Positions 1-5,683 of a stretch of 11,110 nt of DNA are shown one piece after another. Below the pieces are notes generated by a model, which had not been told where the DNA came from, did not search any database, and saw only the letters and a list, made by a program, of their open reading frames with translations. Source of the DNA: Alphaproteobacteria bacterium (GTDB lineage Bacteria; Pseudomonadota; Alphaproteobacteria; Rickettsiales; JADKJE01); contig JADKJE010000014.1 in NCBI GenBank assembly GCA_016722515.1, forward strand, positions 1 to 11,110. The letters are read 5' to 3'. Made by a program: the position numbers and the translations under genes. The first letter of the stretch is position 1, and each line of letters starts with the position of its first letter.

Positions 1-74
1 TAGATCCAACCGACGATACAGATGATGCCGAAACTGCTGGGTTGATTGATCAAACTGTAGATGGGGGACCGTGA
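1..74 (+). CDS. C-terminal end of an upstream protein (possible portal), partial
   Basis: An open frame enters from the left edge, with codons in phase from position 3, and ends at the TGA at 72-74. Only about 23 residues are visible, and they are strongly acidic, rich in Asp and Thr (DPTDDTDDAETAG, ending VDGGP). The stop overlaps the next gene's start (GTGATG), which supports real translation here. No fold can be read from so short a piece. In podovirus structural regions the gene before the scaffold and capsid block is usually the portal, and acidic C-terminal tails are compatible with that. The portal call is therefore positional inference only; another head protein is equally possible. 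Confidence 0.5.
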   Translation, partial: DPTDDTDDAETAGLIDQTVDGGP

Positions 75-433
75 TGAAATTGAGTCTAATGACGTTGGGA
101 ACTGCCTCTGCAACTCTTCCTCTTTTGATGGGTGCTGGTGCTGTTCCTGTTCCTGAGGGTGTCCCGTGGTGGGCTGCACTGGTAGCGGCTACGCTTGGTC
201 CAGCAGCAGTTGCTCTGGTGGTCGGTATCGGTCGGGCTGCTCTGATGGGGTTGTCTGGTTGGTTTCACTCCCGTGCAGAAGCTAAGCGTAGGCTTGCAGC
301 TGCTAAGCTTAGTGATGCTAACCCCAAGAACGACGCTGATGCAGAAAAGCTCATCCTTGATGCTATCGGAGATGATGCTTTGTCTGATGCAGCAAAGAAA
401 GCGGCTGAGAATCTCCCGGAGAAGCGGTTGTGA
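74..433 (+). CDS. small membrane protein, holin candidate
   Basis: This 119-residue protein has a hydrophobic N-terminal stretch (about residues 5-27), a second long hydrophobic segment (about 30-63, including WWAALVAATLGPAAVALVVG) and a charged, Ala/Lys/Asp-rich tail from about 65 to the end. Two membrane segments with a charged cytoplasmic tail fit class II holins, which form the membrane lesion that lets an endolysin reach the cell wall. The next gene overlaps by four bases (GTGA) and encodes an endolysin, which is the main support for the call. I chose ATG at 74 over GTG at 71 because GGGGGA at 63-68 lies 5 bases from the ATG but only 2 from the GTG. Holins share little sequence, so a generic small membrane protein cannot be excluded. 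Confidence 0.65.
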   Translation: MKLSLMTLGTASATLPLLMGAGAVPVPEGVPWWAALVAATLGPAAVALVVGIGRAALMGLSGWFHSRAEAKRRLAAAKLSDANPKNDADAEKLILDAIGDDALSDAAKKAAENLPEKRL

Positions 434-891
434 GTTTTACAGACGACTTGCTGAAGATTGCTTCTGATCAGGTCGGTATTAAAGAACAGACTGGCCATAA
501 TGATGGTCAGTCTGTTTTTGTATTTACTGGTGGAAGATCAGAGGCTTGGTGCGCACATTTCGTAGTTTGGTGTTATCGAACGGCTGGTAAACCAATCCCT
601 GGTGATGTTGTTCCTAGTGTGAAGAAAGCTAATCCATTGGCTTCAGTTTCCTTCCTAGAGTCTATTTTTAAAGACCATGAGTGGCACTACCGGGAACCGA
701 AAGTCGGAGATGTTGTATTCTTCAAAACACGGGGTGCTAGTGACCGGGGACCTGGTCGGCACACTGGGATCGTGGAACGTGTAGAGGGCACGGTAATTCA
801 CACGATTGAAGGTAACCTTAGTGATTCGGTGCGACGAACAAAACATAAACTGGATGATCCTCGCATCACAGGTTTTGGTCGGATGCCCTGA
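430..891 (+). CDS. endolysin, CHAP-type (NlpC/P60-like cysteine) peptidase
   Basis: This 153-residue single-domain protein shows the papain-like triad layout of CHAP amidase/endopeptidases. Cys41 sits in AWCAHFVVWC, a His at 111 in GRHTGIVE, and a polar third position around Glu127/Asn129 in IEGN. The stretch PKVGDVVFF at about 90-98 is the usual strand before the His motif in this family. Such enzymes cut peptide or amide bonds in peptidoglycan and lyse the host at the end of infection. The family assignment rests on visible motifs; the exact bond cut is unknown. There is no signal peptide and no separate wall-binding domain, so it would depend on the overlapping upstream holin candidate. 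The start is GTG at 430, with GGAGAAG at 418-424 five bases upstream. A terminator-like hairpin lies inside the gene at 486-519. Confidence 0.88.
   Translation: MSFTDDLLKIASDQVGIKEQTGHNDGQSVFVFTGGRSEAWCAHFVVWCYRTAGKPIPGDVVPSVKKANPLASVSFLESIFKDHEWHYREPKVGDVVFFKTRGASDRGPGRHTGIVERVEGTVIHTIEGNLSDSVRRTKHKLDDPRITGFGRMP
486..519 (+). terminator. intrinsic terminator-like hairpin inside the endolysin gene
   Basis: Arms at 486-498 and 503-515 pair over 13 base pairs with one G-T wobble (494 with 507). The loop is AATG at 499-502. The right arm runs directly into a run of five T (515-519), which is the form of a rho-independent terminator. The left side is preceded by an A/G-rich stretch, so it could also act weakly on the other strand. 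It covers about codons 19-30 of the endolysin. Termination activity is inferred from structure alone. Confidence 0.6.
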
Positions 892-904
892 AAGGAAATG
901 ACAA

Positions 905-1585
905 ATGCCACTTGGAATTAGCGCTCGTAACCTAGATCCTTCGTCCACGCTTGCCCTTCACCGGGAAATCATCCTTTTTCCTACCGCTTCGTCTGCTACA
1001 GAGGTTGTAGCTTCTGCTGATATCAGCGCATCAGTTGCAGGTGATGCTCTGACAATTGCAAAGACTGCTCCGTTTCTTTACCCGCGTAAGCTTCTGTTTA
1101 CGCGCACGGATGCATCTGGTTCTAACCTCGCTATCTCTGTCTTGGTGGTTGGTAAGCGTTTTGGTCGCACCATTTCTGAGACACTGACTATTGCGTCAGG
1201 TTCTAGCGCTCAGACTGTCAAATCAACGAAGATTTACGATGAGGTAACTTCGGCTACTATCATCTCAATTGCCAATAACGCTGCGTCGGATACTTGCTCG
1301 CTTGGTACGGATACGCTCTGGTTGGGTCTGCAAAAACCCATCAAGAGCTACAAATCCGTCCGTCATATCACCATCATCAGTGCAATTCCCACTACCCCCG
1401 ACGCGACTGTGTCTAAGGTACAGGCTGATCTTAGCTCGTCACTGGTGGTTGGTGGTTTGGACTCTGCTATTGACGTTGGTACGCTGTTCAGTACTACCAT
1501 TGCGATTACGCAGGGTTTTGTGATTGATTACTTCCAAGATGGAGAGCCAGACTTCATTCGTCGTCTGGGTGTCAAATACGGTTGA
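905..1585 (+). CDS. beta-rich virion protein, possible head decoration protein
   Basis: This 226-residue protein has no recognised catalytic motif, no signal peptide and no membrane segment. It alternates Ser/Thr/Ala-rich turns with short beta-strands. The middle part has a pattern I associate with phage head-decoration and other virion proteins: a strand ending in SETLTIASGSSAQT, then a KIYDEVTSATI strand pair, then a Gly-containing strand (CSLGTDTLWLGL) and a closing strand. That assignment is a fold impression, not a confirmed family. AAAGGA at 891-896 lies 8 bases before the ATG. The gene sits between the lysis genes and the scaffold, and the scaffold starts 14 bases after its stop, which fits a role in the head. 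It could instead be a minor tail or fibre protein. Confidence 0.55.
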   Translation: MPLGISARNLDPSSTLALHREIILFPTASSATEVVASADISASVAGDALTIAKTAPFLYPRKLLFTRTDASGSNLAISVLVVGKRFGRTISETLTIASGSSAQTVKSTKIYDEVTSATIISIANNAASDTCSLGTDTLWLGLQKPIKSYKSVRHITIISAIPTTPDATVSKVQADLSSSLVVGGLDSAIDVGTLFSTTIAITQGFVIDYFQDGEPDFIRRLGVKYG

Positions 1586-1599
1586 TTGAAAGGTGATAC

Positions 1600-2487
1600 A
1601 TGGAACCTATTGTTACTTCTACTGAGACTACCGCAAAGCCAACCGAAAAGGTTGATCTTCGTACTGAGATGATTAACTCCCTAAAGGGAGAAGTCGAATC
1701 AGAAGAAGGTGCTGAGGGTACGGAAGAGGAAGTTGTTAAGGAATCTAAGCCAAAAGCGAAAGCCAAGGCTGAAGAAACCGAAGACTCTTCTGATGAAGAA
1801 GAATCGAAAGATTCGGATGAAGAGGAAGAGGAGAAAGATACTGACAAGCCTAAGAAGCCGAATCGGTATCAACGACTGAAGGCACAGGCGTCAGCTGCGC
1901 AAGAACTTGCTCAGCGAAACGCCCGTGACCTTGATGAAGCGGTAAAGATTGCAAACCTTTATCGCAATCGTGCAATTGCTCTTGAGAAGCGATACAACGA
2001 AGAGTTGGCCAAGGCTAAGCAAGTTGGATATGAAGTTCCGCACGAAGCGGAAGAGAATTTCCGACTTAAGATGAAGCTTAGCGAGCAAGAACTCGAACAG
2101 AGTATCCGCCAGCAACAAGACGAAGCACGAGCAAAATCACTCGTTGAATCTGAGGTGCAGGATAAGGCTGCTCAGTTTACAGAGCAAGCGTTGAGCCTCT
2201 CTAGTGGTTATGGTCTGCGTGGTGAAGAAGCAAAGGACTTTGCGCGTAAAGTTCTTCGTGGATACGCAATCGCTGCCGAAGCTGGTGAGGAAGTTACAAT
2301 GGCGGAAGTTGCTCAAACACTTGCTGCTGTTTCTCAGCAGCGGAAGAAAGCGAGTCAGGTCAGGGACCAACTCGAAACTAACTCTGGTGCACCGAAGCGT
2401 ATCAATGCGCGAGCCGGTGGGATCACACCAGATTATCCTTCAACGAGGGATGGTATGATCGCCTACCTCAAGTCAGTGTCAGGGTAG
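1600..2487 (+). CDS. scaffolding protein
   Basis: This 295-residue, highly charged protein has the usual build of a phage scaffolding protein, which guides capsid subunits into a prohead and is then removed. Residues about 31-82 are very acidic with Lys/Ala and Asp/Glu/Ser runs. Residues about 88-190 form a long helical, coiled-coil-prone stretch rich in Gln, Glu, Arg and Ala. The C-terminal part has more helices and a basic segment (QQRKKASQVRDQ) of the kind that contacts coat protein in P22-type scaffolds. The major capsid gene follows 4 bases after the stop, the standard position. AAAGGTG at 1589-1595 precedes the ATG. The sequence itself is too simple in composition to prove homology, so the call rests on architecture plus position. 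Confidence 0.82.
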   Translation: MEPIVTSTETTAKPTEKVDLRTEMINSLKGEVESEEGAEGTEEEVVKESKPKAKAKAEETEDSSDEEESKDSDEEEEEKDTDKPKKPNRYQRLKAQASAAQELAQRNARDLDEAVKIANLYRNRAIALEKRYNEELAKAKQVGYEVPHEAEENFRLKMKLSEQELEQSIRQQQDEARAKSLVESEVQDKAAQFTEQALSLSSGYGLRGEEAKDFARKVLRGYAIAAEAGEEVTMAEVAQTLAAVSQQRKKASQVRDQLETNSGAPKRINARAGGITPDYPSTRDGMIAYLKSVSG

Positions 2488-2491
2488 TACA

Positions 2492-2818
2492 ATGGGTATC
2501 GAAGCACATAACATTTCGGCGCTTGTCGGCCGATACATCAACAGTGTGGTTAATGAGCAGGCTAACGAAGAGTTTCCTGCGATGGGTCAAGGCGTTATCA
2601 AGAAGCTGAAGAAGCCGGATAAGGTCGGTGTTGTGAACGTTAAGGCAGGCGAACTTTCGTCTACCTCGTTCTTGGCGGATGGTGGCACTTTGCCGACGGG
2701 TGGTTCTATCACTCCGTCGCAGGGTACCTACCTGCCGGTTGCTCTCATGGTCGCCTCTCGGTTCCCCGTGTTGCTGCTGGTCTTGCATCGTCTCTTGAAG
2801 ACGGTGTGGATATCGTGA
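2492..2818 (+). CDS. major capsid protein, N-terminal part (frame-disrupted)
   Basis: This frame starts at ATG 2492, with AGGG at 2481-2484 upstream, right after the scaffold. Its first 86 or so residues look like the N-terminal arm and E-loop region of an HK97-fold capsid protein (helical start, then KPDKVGVVNVKAGELSS and a Gly/Thr-rich loop). From about 2750 the frame turns into a Leu/Val-rich shadow (RFPVLLLVLHRLLK) and stops at 2816-2818. The overlapping frame reads GRLSVPRVAAGLASSLEDG and joins smoothly to the large downstream piece. An extra base near 2749 (ATGGTC to ATGGGTC) or in the CCCC run at 2764-2767 would restore one protein of roughly 395 residues. As given, the ORF of 108 residues is probably not a separate gene. 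Confidence 0.8.
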   Translation: MGIEAHNISALVGRYINSVVNEQANEEFPAMGQGVIKKLKKPDKVGVVNVKAGELSSTSFLADGGTLPTGGSITPSQGTYLPVALMVASRFPVLLLVLHRLLKTVWIS

Positions 2819-3675
2819 AAGAGCAGATGGATTCGTTGGGTAAGTCCCTCGGTCGTCAGCTTGCTCGCGGTTTCTTCGGTCTGAGCCTCGGTTCTGTCGC
2901 TACTTCGGTTGCACAGGCTGCTACCACGTTCACGGTTAACGATCCGTCGCCTTTCCGCGTCGGTATGTCGATTGACGTGTACCGCTCAGGCTCAAAGACT
3001 GAAACCGTTACGGTTAGCAAAGTTGCTATCCCGGCGAACGGTGAAGGTGTCAGCACGATCACTTGCTCTGCTGTTGCAGATGCAAGCGGTATCCTGACGA
3101 CCGACATCCTGTACCTTGCAGGTTCGCAAGCCAGCAATGCAACGATGGTTACCTTGGCGGATGTGACTGGTAGCTCGACGCTTCACGGCATCCTGGCGAC
3201 TGGTAACGAGTGGACCGGCATCACCGACTCCACGACCACCACGCTTACCGTTGGTGCAATGCGTGCGCTCCTGACGACCCTGGTTCGTCGGCGTAGCAAG
3301 CGTCCGAAGTACATTCTCTGCAACCGCAAGAATGAAGAGCGATACAGCAACCAACTGCTCAACAACCGTCGCTTCATGGGCGGTAAAATGGATGCGGTTG
3401 GTGGTGCAGCGTTTGAGTTTGAGGGCATCCCGGTGTTCACGGACGAGAACGTTGGCGACACTGAGCTGTACTTCTTCAATGATGAGGATGTGAAGCTTCA
3501 CGTGTTCCGTGACTTCGCTCCTGACTTTGACGGAGCAGCGAAGAAGGGTATGGACCGAGGTGCTATGATCGTCGGTACCACCACTCTCGTCTATGATGTC
3601 CAGGTGTGGGGTGCGTTTAACACTCGTTGCGAACGTCGTAACGGCTGTGCTCGCTTCTCTGCTCTTGCAGCCTGA
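2806..3675 (+). CDS. major capsid protein, main body (HK97-fold, frame-disrupted)
   Basis: Coding-quality sequence in this frame begins at about 2749, upstream of the GTG at 2806, so 2806 is only the first usable start, and no convincing ribosome site precedes it. Residue 1 here is the GTG. Residues 2-30 form the long spine helix region (DIVKEQMDSLGKSLGRQLA). Residues 40-107 form a beta-rich segment that looks like an inserted domain. Residues about 145-190 hold the helix and the KYILCNRKNEERY segment. FEFEGIPVFTDENVGDTELYFF at about 204-224 is the beta-hinge typical of phage capsids. It forms the icosahedral shell. The gene is GC-rich (60% over 3061-3300). The last 17 residues (TRCERRNGCARFSALAA) look like out-of-frame sequence; another frame ends at TAA 3680-3682. 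Confidence 0.85.
   Translation: MDIVKEQMDSLGKSLGRQLARGFFGLSLGSVATSVAQAATTFTVNDPSPFRVGMSIDVYRSGSKTETVTVSKVAIPANGEGVSTITCSAVADASGILTTDILYLAGSQASNATMVTLADVTGSSTLHGILATGNEWTGITDSTTTTLTVGAMRALLTTLVRRRSKRPKYILCNRKNEERYSNQLLNNRRFMGGKMDAVGGAAFEFEGIPVFTDENVGDTELYFFNDEDVKLHVFRDFAPDFDGAAKKGMDRGAMIVGTTTLVYDVQVWGAFNTRCERRNGCARFSALAA
3062..3086 (+). other. hairpin within the capsid gene
   Basis: CTTGCTCTGC (3062-3071) pairs with GCAGA (3076-3080) and GCAAG (3082-3086), with loop TGTT and one bulged T at 3081, giving 10 base pairs. There is no T-run after it, so it is not a terminator. It may be chance in a GC-rich coding region. Confidence 0.3.
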
Positions 3676-3682
3676 TAGGTAA

Positions 3683-3925
3683 ATGATGAAGCCCTCACGG
3701 ACTCAGCTTATTGAACAGATTGAACGTTATGGTCGTCCGTGGGGGCTCATCCCCATGAAGAGTGTCCTCGGTGACATCTTGGTTGCGGAAGAGATTCCGG
3801 TCAAGATTCCACTCACCGATGATATCTCTATCTTGGTGAAGGTGAATCGGGACATAACCGCAATCTCTGCGGAGTATCCCTTTTCTCGTCTTCTGGCGAC
3901 TCGCGGTAGTCGCAAGAAGCGGTAA
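3683..3925 (+). CDS. small head protein of unknown function, N-terminal part
   Basis: The frame encodes 80 residues with two possible starts in ATGATG (3683 and 3686). The second has better spacing (6 bases) from AGG at 3677-3679. I do not recognise the family. The protein begins with a short amphipathic helix (RTQLIEQIERYG), then a beta-rich part (GDILVAEEIPVKIPLTDDISILVKV) and ends in the basic RGSRKKR. The next stretch, in another frame, continues as a helical, charged sequence to a stop that overlaps the following gene. This makes it likely that the natural protein is about 127 residues and that this ORF is cut short by a frame change at about 3908-3922. The position between capsid and adaptor suggests a head or head-completion role. 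Confidence 0.55.
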   Translation: MMKPSRTQLIEQIERYGRPWGLIPMKSVLGDILVAEEIPVKIPLTDDISILVKVNRDITAISAEYPFSRLLATRGSRKKR

Positions 3926-4065
3926 CTGCTCTTGCAAATGAATTGGCTTCGTTAGCAAAAGATGAAGAAAAAGAAGCGGCCCAAAGACGAGTCGATGAGT
4001 TGTGCGAGATGACGGATGATTTCCGTCGAGCTAATCGAACGACGATTTGGTTGGGTAACAAATGA
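3910..4065 (+). pseudogene. C-terminal continuation of the 3683 gene in a shifted frame
   Basis: After the TAG at 3907-3909 this frame is open to TGA 4063-4065. It encodes a helical, charged segment (EAVTALANELASLAKDEEKE, then RRVDELCEMTDDFRRANR, ending IWLGNK). The composition and heptad-like spacing look like real protein. Its stop overlaps the ATG of the next gene as ATGA, the junction used elsewhere in this region. There is no good start codon or ribosome site near its beginning, so it is best read as the rest of the gene starting at 3683, separated by a one-base frame change. Without this reading, 136 bases between 3925 and 4062 would be non-coding, which is out of keeping with the packing elsewhere. 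Confidence 0.6.
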
Positions 4066-4727
4066 GCACGTTGACACTTGCACAAGCACGCACCATCGTT
4101 GCGGATCATCTGGATGACAACGATGCATCCAATCCGAATGAACGTTGGTCAACGACGCAGATTGATACTGCGTTGCAGTATGCTTTGAGTAAGTGCCTTG
4201 ATGATTACCTGGCTAACGGAGGAGAGCGCTTTGATGTGCTTGCGTCGAAAACCTCCACTACTTCTGGCGTTTGTGACCTAACCACCGAGGATCCCTTGGT
4301 GGTTAAAGGTCTTTCAGTGCAGTTTGGAAACAGCTACTACCCGATTAAGGCTAACAAGACCGAGGACCGCGGTCTAGCGGATTCGACGTCTAGGACTGTG
4401 CAGGTTCGCTATGTTCCTAGGATGGCTATTCCGACTACCACGTCACATCCTCTGGTTGGTTCTGGTGCGACTGCTTACAACTCCTGGTATGCATTCGACC
4501 ATTGGGTTTGTGTCCAGGCTGCTATATTCTGTGCTGTGAAGGATGCTGAGCTTCGTGCTGAGCTTCAGTCATTGAATAGCGAACTGATGGGAACGGTACT
4601 TACTCATGCTCATGTTCCACGTGCTATGCCGTTCCCTGTTTCTCGTGGCTGGCATTCTGATCACATCAAGTGGGTTAAAGACACTTGGACTGCTTCAACC
4701 AAGCAGCTCGTCTTGGTGTTGTCATGA
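4062..4727 (+). CDS. head-to-tail adaptor protein candidate (T7 gp11/P22 gp4-like role)
   Basis: This 221-residue protein has the layout expected of podovirus adaptors that dock under the portal. An N-terminal helical part contains ERWSTTQIDTALQYALSKCLDDY, the common W..xxID.AL..A pattern. A central beta-rich part covers about residues 60-150 (FDVLASKTSTTSGVCDL, YYPIKANKTED, RTVQVRYVPRM). A helical C-terminal part follows (WYAFDHWVCVQAAIFCAVKDAE). The length is similar to T7-type tail tubular protein A. The assignment combines fold impression and position after the capsid; I cannot confirm homology. The start overlaps the preceding stop (ATGA at 4062-4065) and has no strong ribosome site, so translation is probably coupled. 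A long hairpin lies inside at 4275-4311. Confidence 0.65.
   Translation: MSTLTLAQARTIVADHLDDNDASNPNERWSTTQIDTALQYALSKCLDDYLANGGERFDVLASKTSTTSGVCDLTTEDPLVVKGLSVQFGNSYYPIKANKTEDRGLADSTSRTVQVRYVPRMAIPTTTSHPLVGSGATAYNSWYAFDHWVCVQAAIFCAVKDAELRAELQSLNSELMGTVLTHAHVPRAMPFPVSRGWHSDHIKWVKDTWTASTKQLVLVLS
4275..4311 (+). other. long hairpin within the adaptor gene
   Basis: Arms at 4279-4290 and 4294-4305 pair over 12 base pairs with one G-T wobble and a three-base loop ATC (4291-4293). GACC at 4275-4278 pairs with GGTC at 4308-4311 across a two-base bulge (AA, 4306-4307), so the stem totals 16 pairs. Only TTT follows, so termination is doubtful. An RNA-processing site or a translation pause are alternatives; the role is unknown. 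Confidence 0.45.
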
Positions 4728-5683
4728 GTCTGGAGAAGCGGAGACTCCCGTGGCAGCAGCCGTTGAGTCAATCTGCTACCTATAAACGTGTTGTGCGGTC
4801 TGAAGCGGAGCTTCAAGCCGCTATCACTTATTTTATTGGCTTGGGTAGTGGAACCTCTGCAACCCTTAACCTTAAAAAAAGGTTTCGTATTGAAATTGCA
4901 GAGGGTTTTCCTATTACCCGGTCTATTATTATACCCCCTGAGTTAGCTTTTTGTGAGATTGATTTTTGCGGTAACGGATTCACCACTACAGCAGCCATCT
5001 CAATGTTTACCATTAATACGGTAAACGTTATCATCAAGAACATCTTGATGCTAGATTCGGCATCACAGTTTACATCATTGGTTAAGTTTGGTACAGTAGA
5101 TACTGTTTTCGGTACTTGCTCCTGTGAAGTTTTAGATTCTAAAATTGGAAATGCTGTTGATTTTATCTTGAACGCTAACTCTTTGAGCGGGTACTTCAAG
5201 TTAATCAACACAGAATTTTACTCAAATGCCTATGACATTTGTCAAAACACCGCAAATATTACTCTATATCTGTATGATAGTGTCATAAGTGCAGCAGGTA
5301 GTGTTTATCTCGTAAACAGTACAAACGCTGTACATGCGATCGGTTTGATCGCTAGTGAGTTGTTGTTAACAGCTGGAGTCTGTAAGATTATCGACTCTGA
5401 TTTAAACAACGTGTCTATGTCCGGGACAAACAGCAGGTTCATAGGTGGTAGTGCAGGCTCTATCACTACCAGTGCTGATGGTGTACGAATTTGTGATAAT
5501 GTTTGTACCGCTGTAACTGTTACAGGTAGCAAATGTGTTGTGTCAGGTAATCAAATGTCCGGTGGTAATATTACCACTAGTGGTGGTGCTGGTAGTAATA
5601 CAGTTTTAGGTAATACTAATTGCGGTACTATTACATTACACGCATCAGATTTACCCACACCTTCAGGATCATATAACACATGA
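4724..5683 (+). CDS. beta-helix (pectate-lyase-like fold) virion protein, possible tailspike or fibre
   Basis: From ATG 4724 the protein has 319 residues. After a short N-terminal segment comes a pattern typical of phage beta-helix proteins: a helix with SEAELQAAITYF, then a strand set and IPPELAFCEIDFCGNGFTT, resembling the opening cap of pectate-lyase-like tailspikes. The rest consists of short Val/Ile/Asn/Gly/Ser-rich strands in repeating turns, ending in a Gly/Ser/Thr-rich part (GGNITTSGGAGSNTVLGN). No catalytic residues can be pointed to. The start overlaps the adaptor stop (ATGA). A longer reading from TTG 4685 exists but would overlap the adaptor by 43 bases. Its middle part is AT-rich (37% GC over 4921-5400) against 60% in the capsid gene, which suggests recent acquisition. 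It may bind or cut a surface polysaccharide. Confidence 0.68.
   Translation: MSLEKRRLPWQQPLSQSATYKRVVRSEAELQAAITYFIGLGSGTSATLNLKKRFRIEIAEGFPITRSIIIPPELAFCEIDFCGNGFTTTAAISMFTINTVNVIIKNILMLDSASQFTSLVKFGTVDTVFGTCSCEVLDSKIGNAVDFILNANSLSGYFKLINTEFYSNAYDICQNTANITLYLYDSVISAAGSVYLVNSTNAVHAIGLIASELLLTAGVCKIIDSDLNNVSMSGTNSRFIGGSAGSITTSADGVRICDNVCTAVTVTGSKCVVSGNQMSGGNITTSGGAGSNTVLGNTNCGTITLHASDLPTPSGSYNT

Noticed and set aside
1269..1523. An 84-residue alternate-frame ORF inside the beta-rich virion protein gene.
   Set aside because: Its Arg/Leu-rich composition is typical of an out-of-frame shadow, and there is no ribosome site.
2806..2818. An independent second gene starting at GTG 2806.
   Set aside because: Coding-quality sequence in that frame extends upstream to about 2749 and completes the capsid fold, so this is the continuation of one gene rather than a new start.
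2992..3501. A 169-residue open frame on the minus strand opposite the capsid gene.
   Set aside because: It mirrors a GC-rich, strongly coding + strand, has no ribosome site or family features, and nothing else in the window is transcribed leftward.
4685..4727. A longer start (TTG 4685) for the beta-helix gene, reading DCFNQAARLGVV, or a -1 frame change fusing the adaptor to it.
   Set aside because: The ATG at 4724 forms the ATGA junction seen elsewhere in this operon, and both readings of the short overlap are plausible, so a frame change is not needed.
5562..5577. A perfect 16-base palindrome containing TAATATTAC, identical to the nick site of geminivirus-type rolling-circle origins.
   Set aside because: It lies in the Gly/Asn/Thr-repeat end of the beta-helix gene, has no loop, no Rep gene and no iterons nearby. 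Coincidence from simple codon repeats is more likely.
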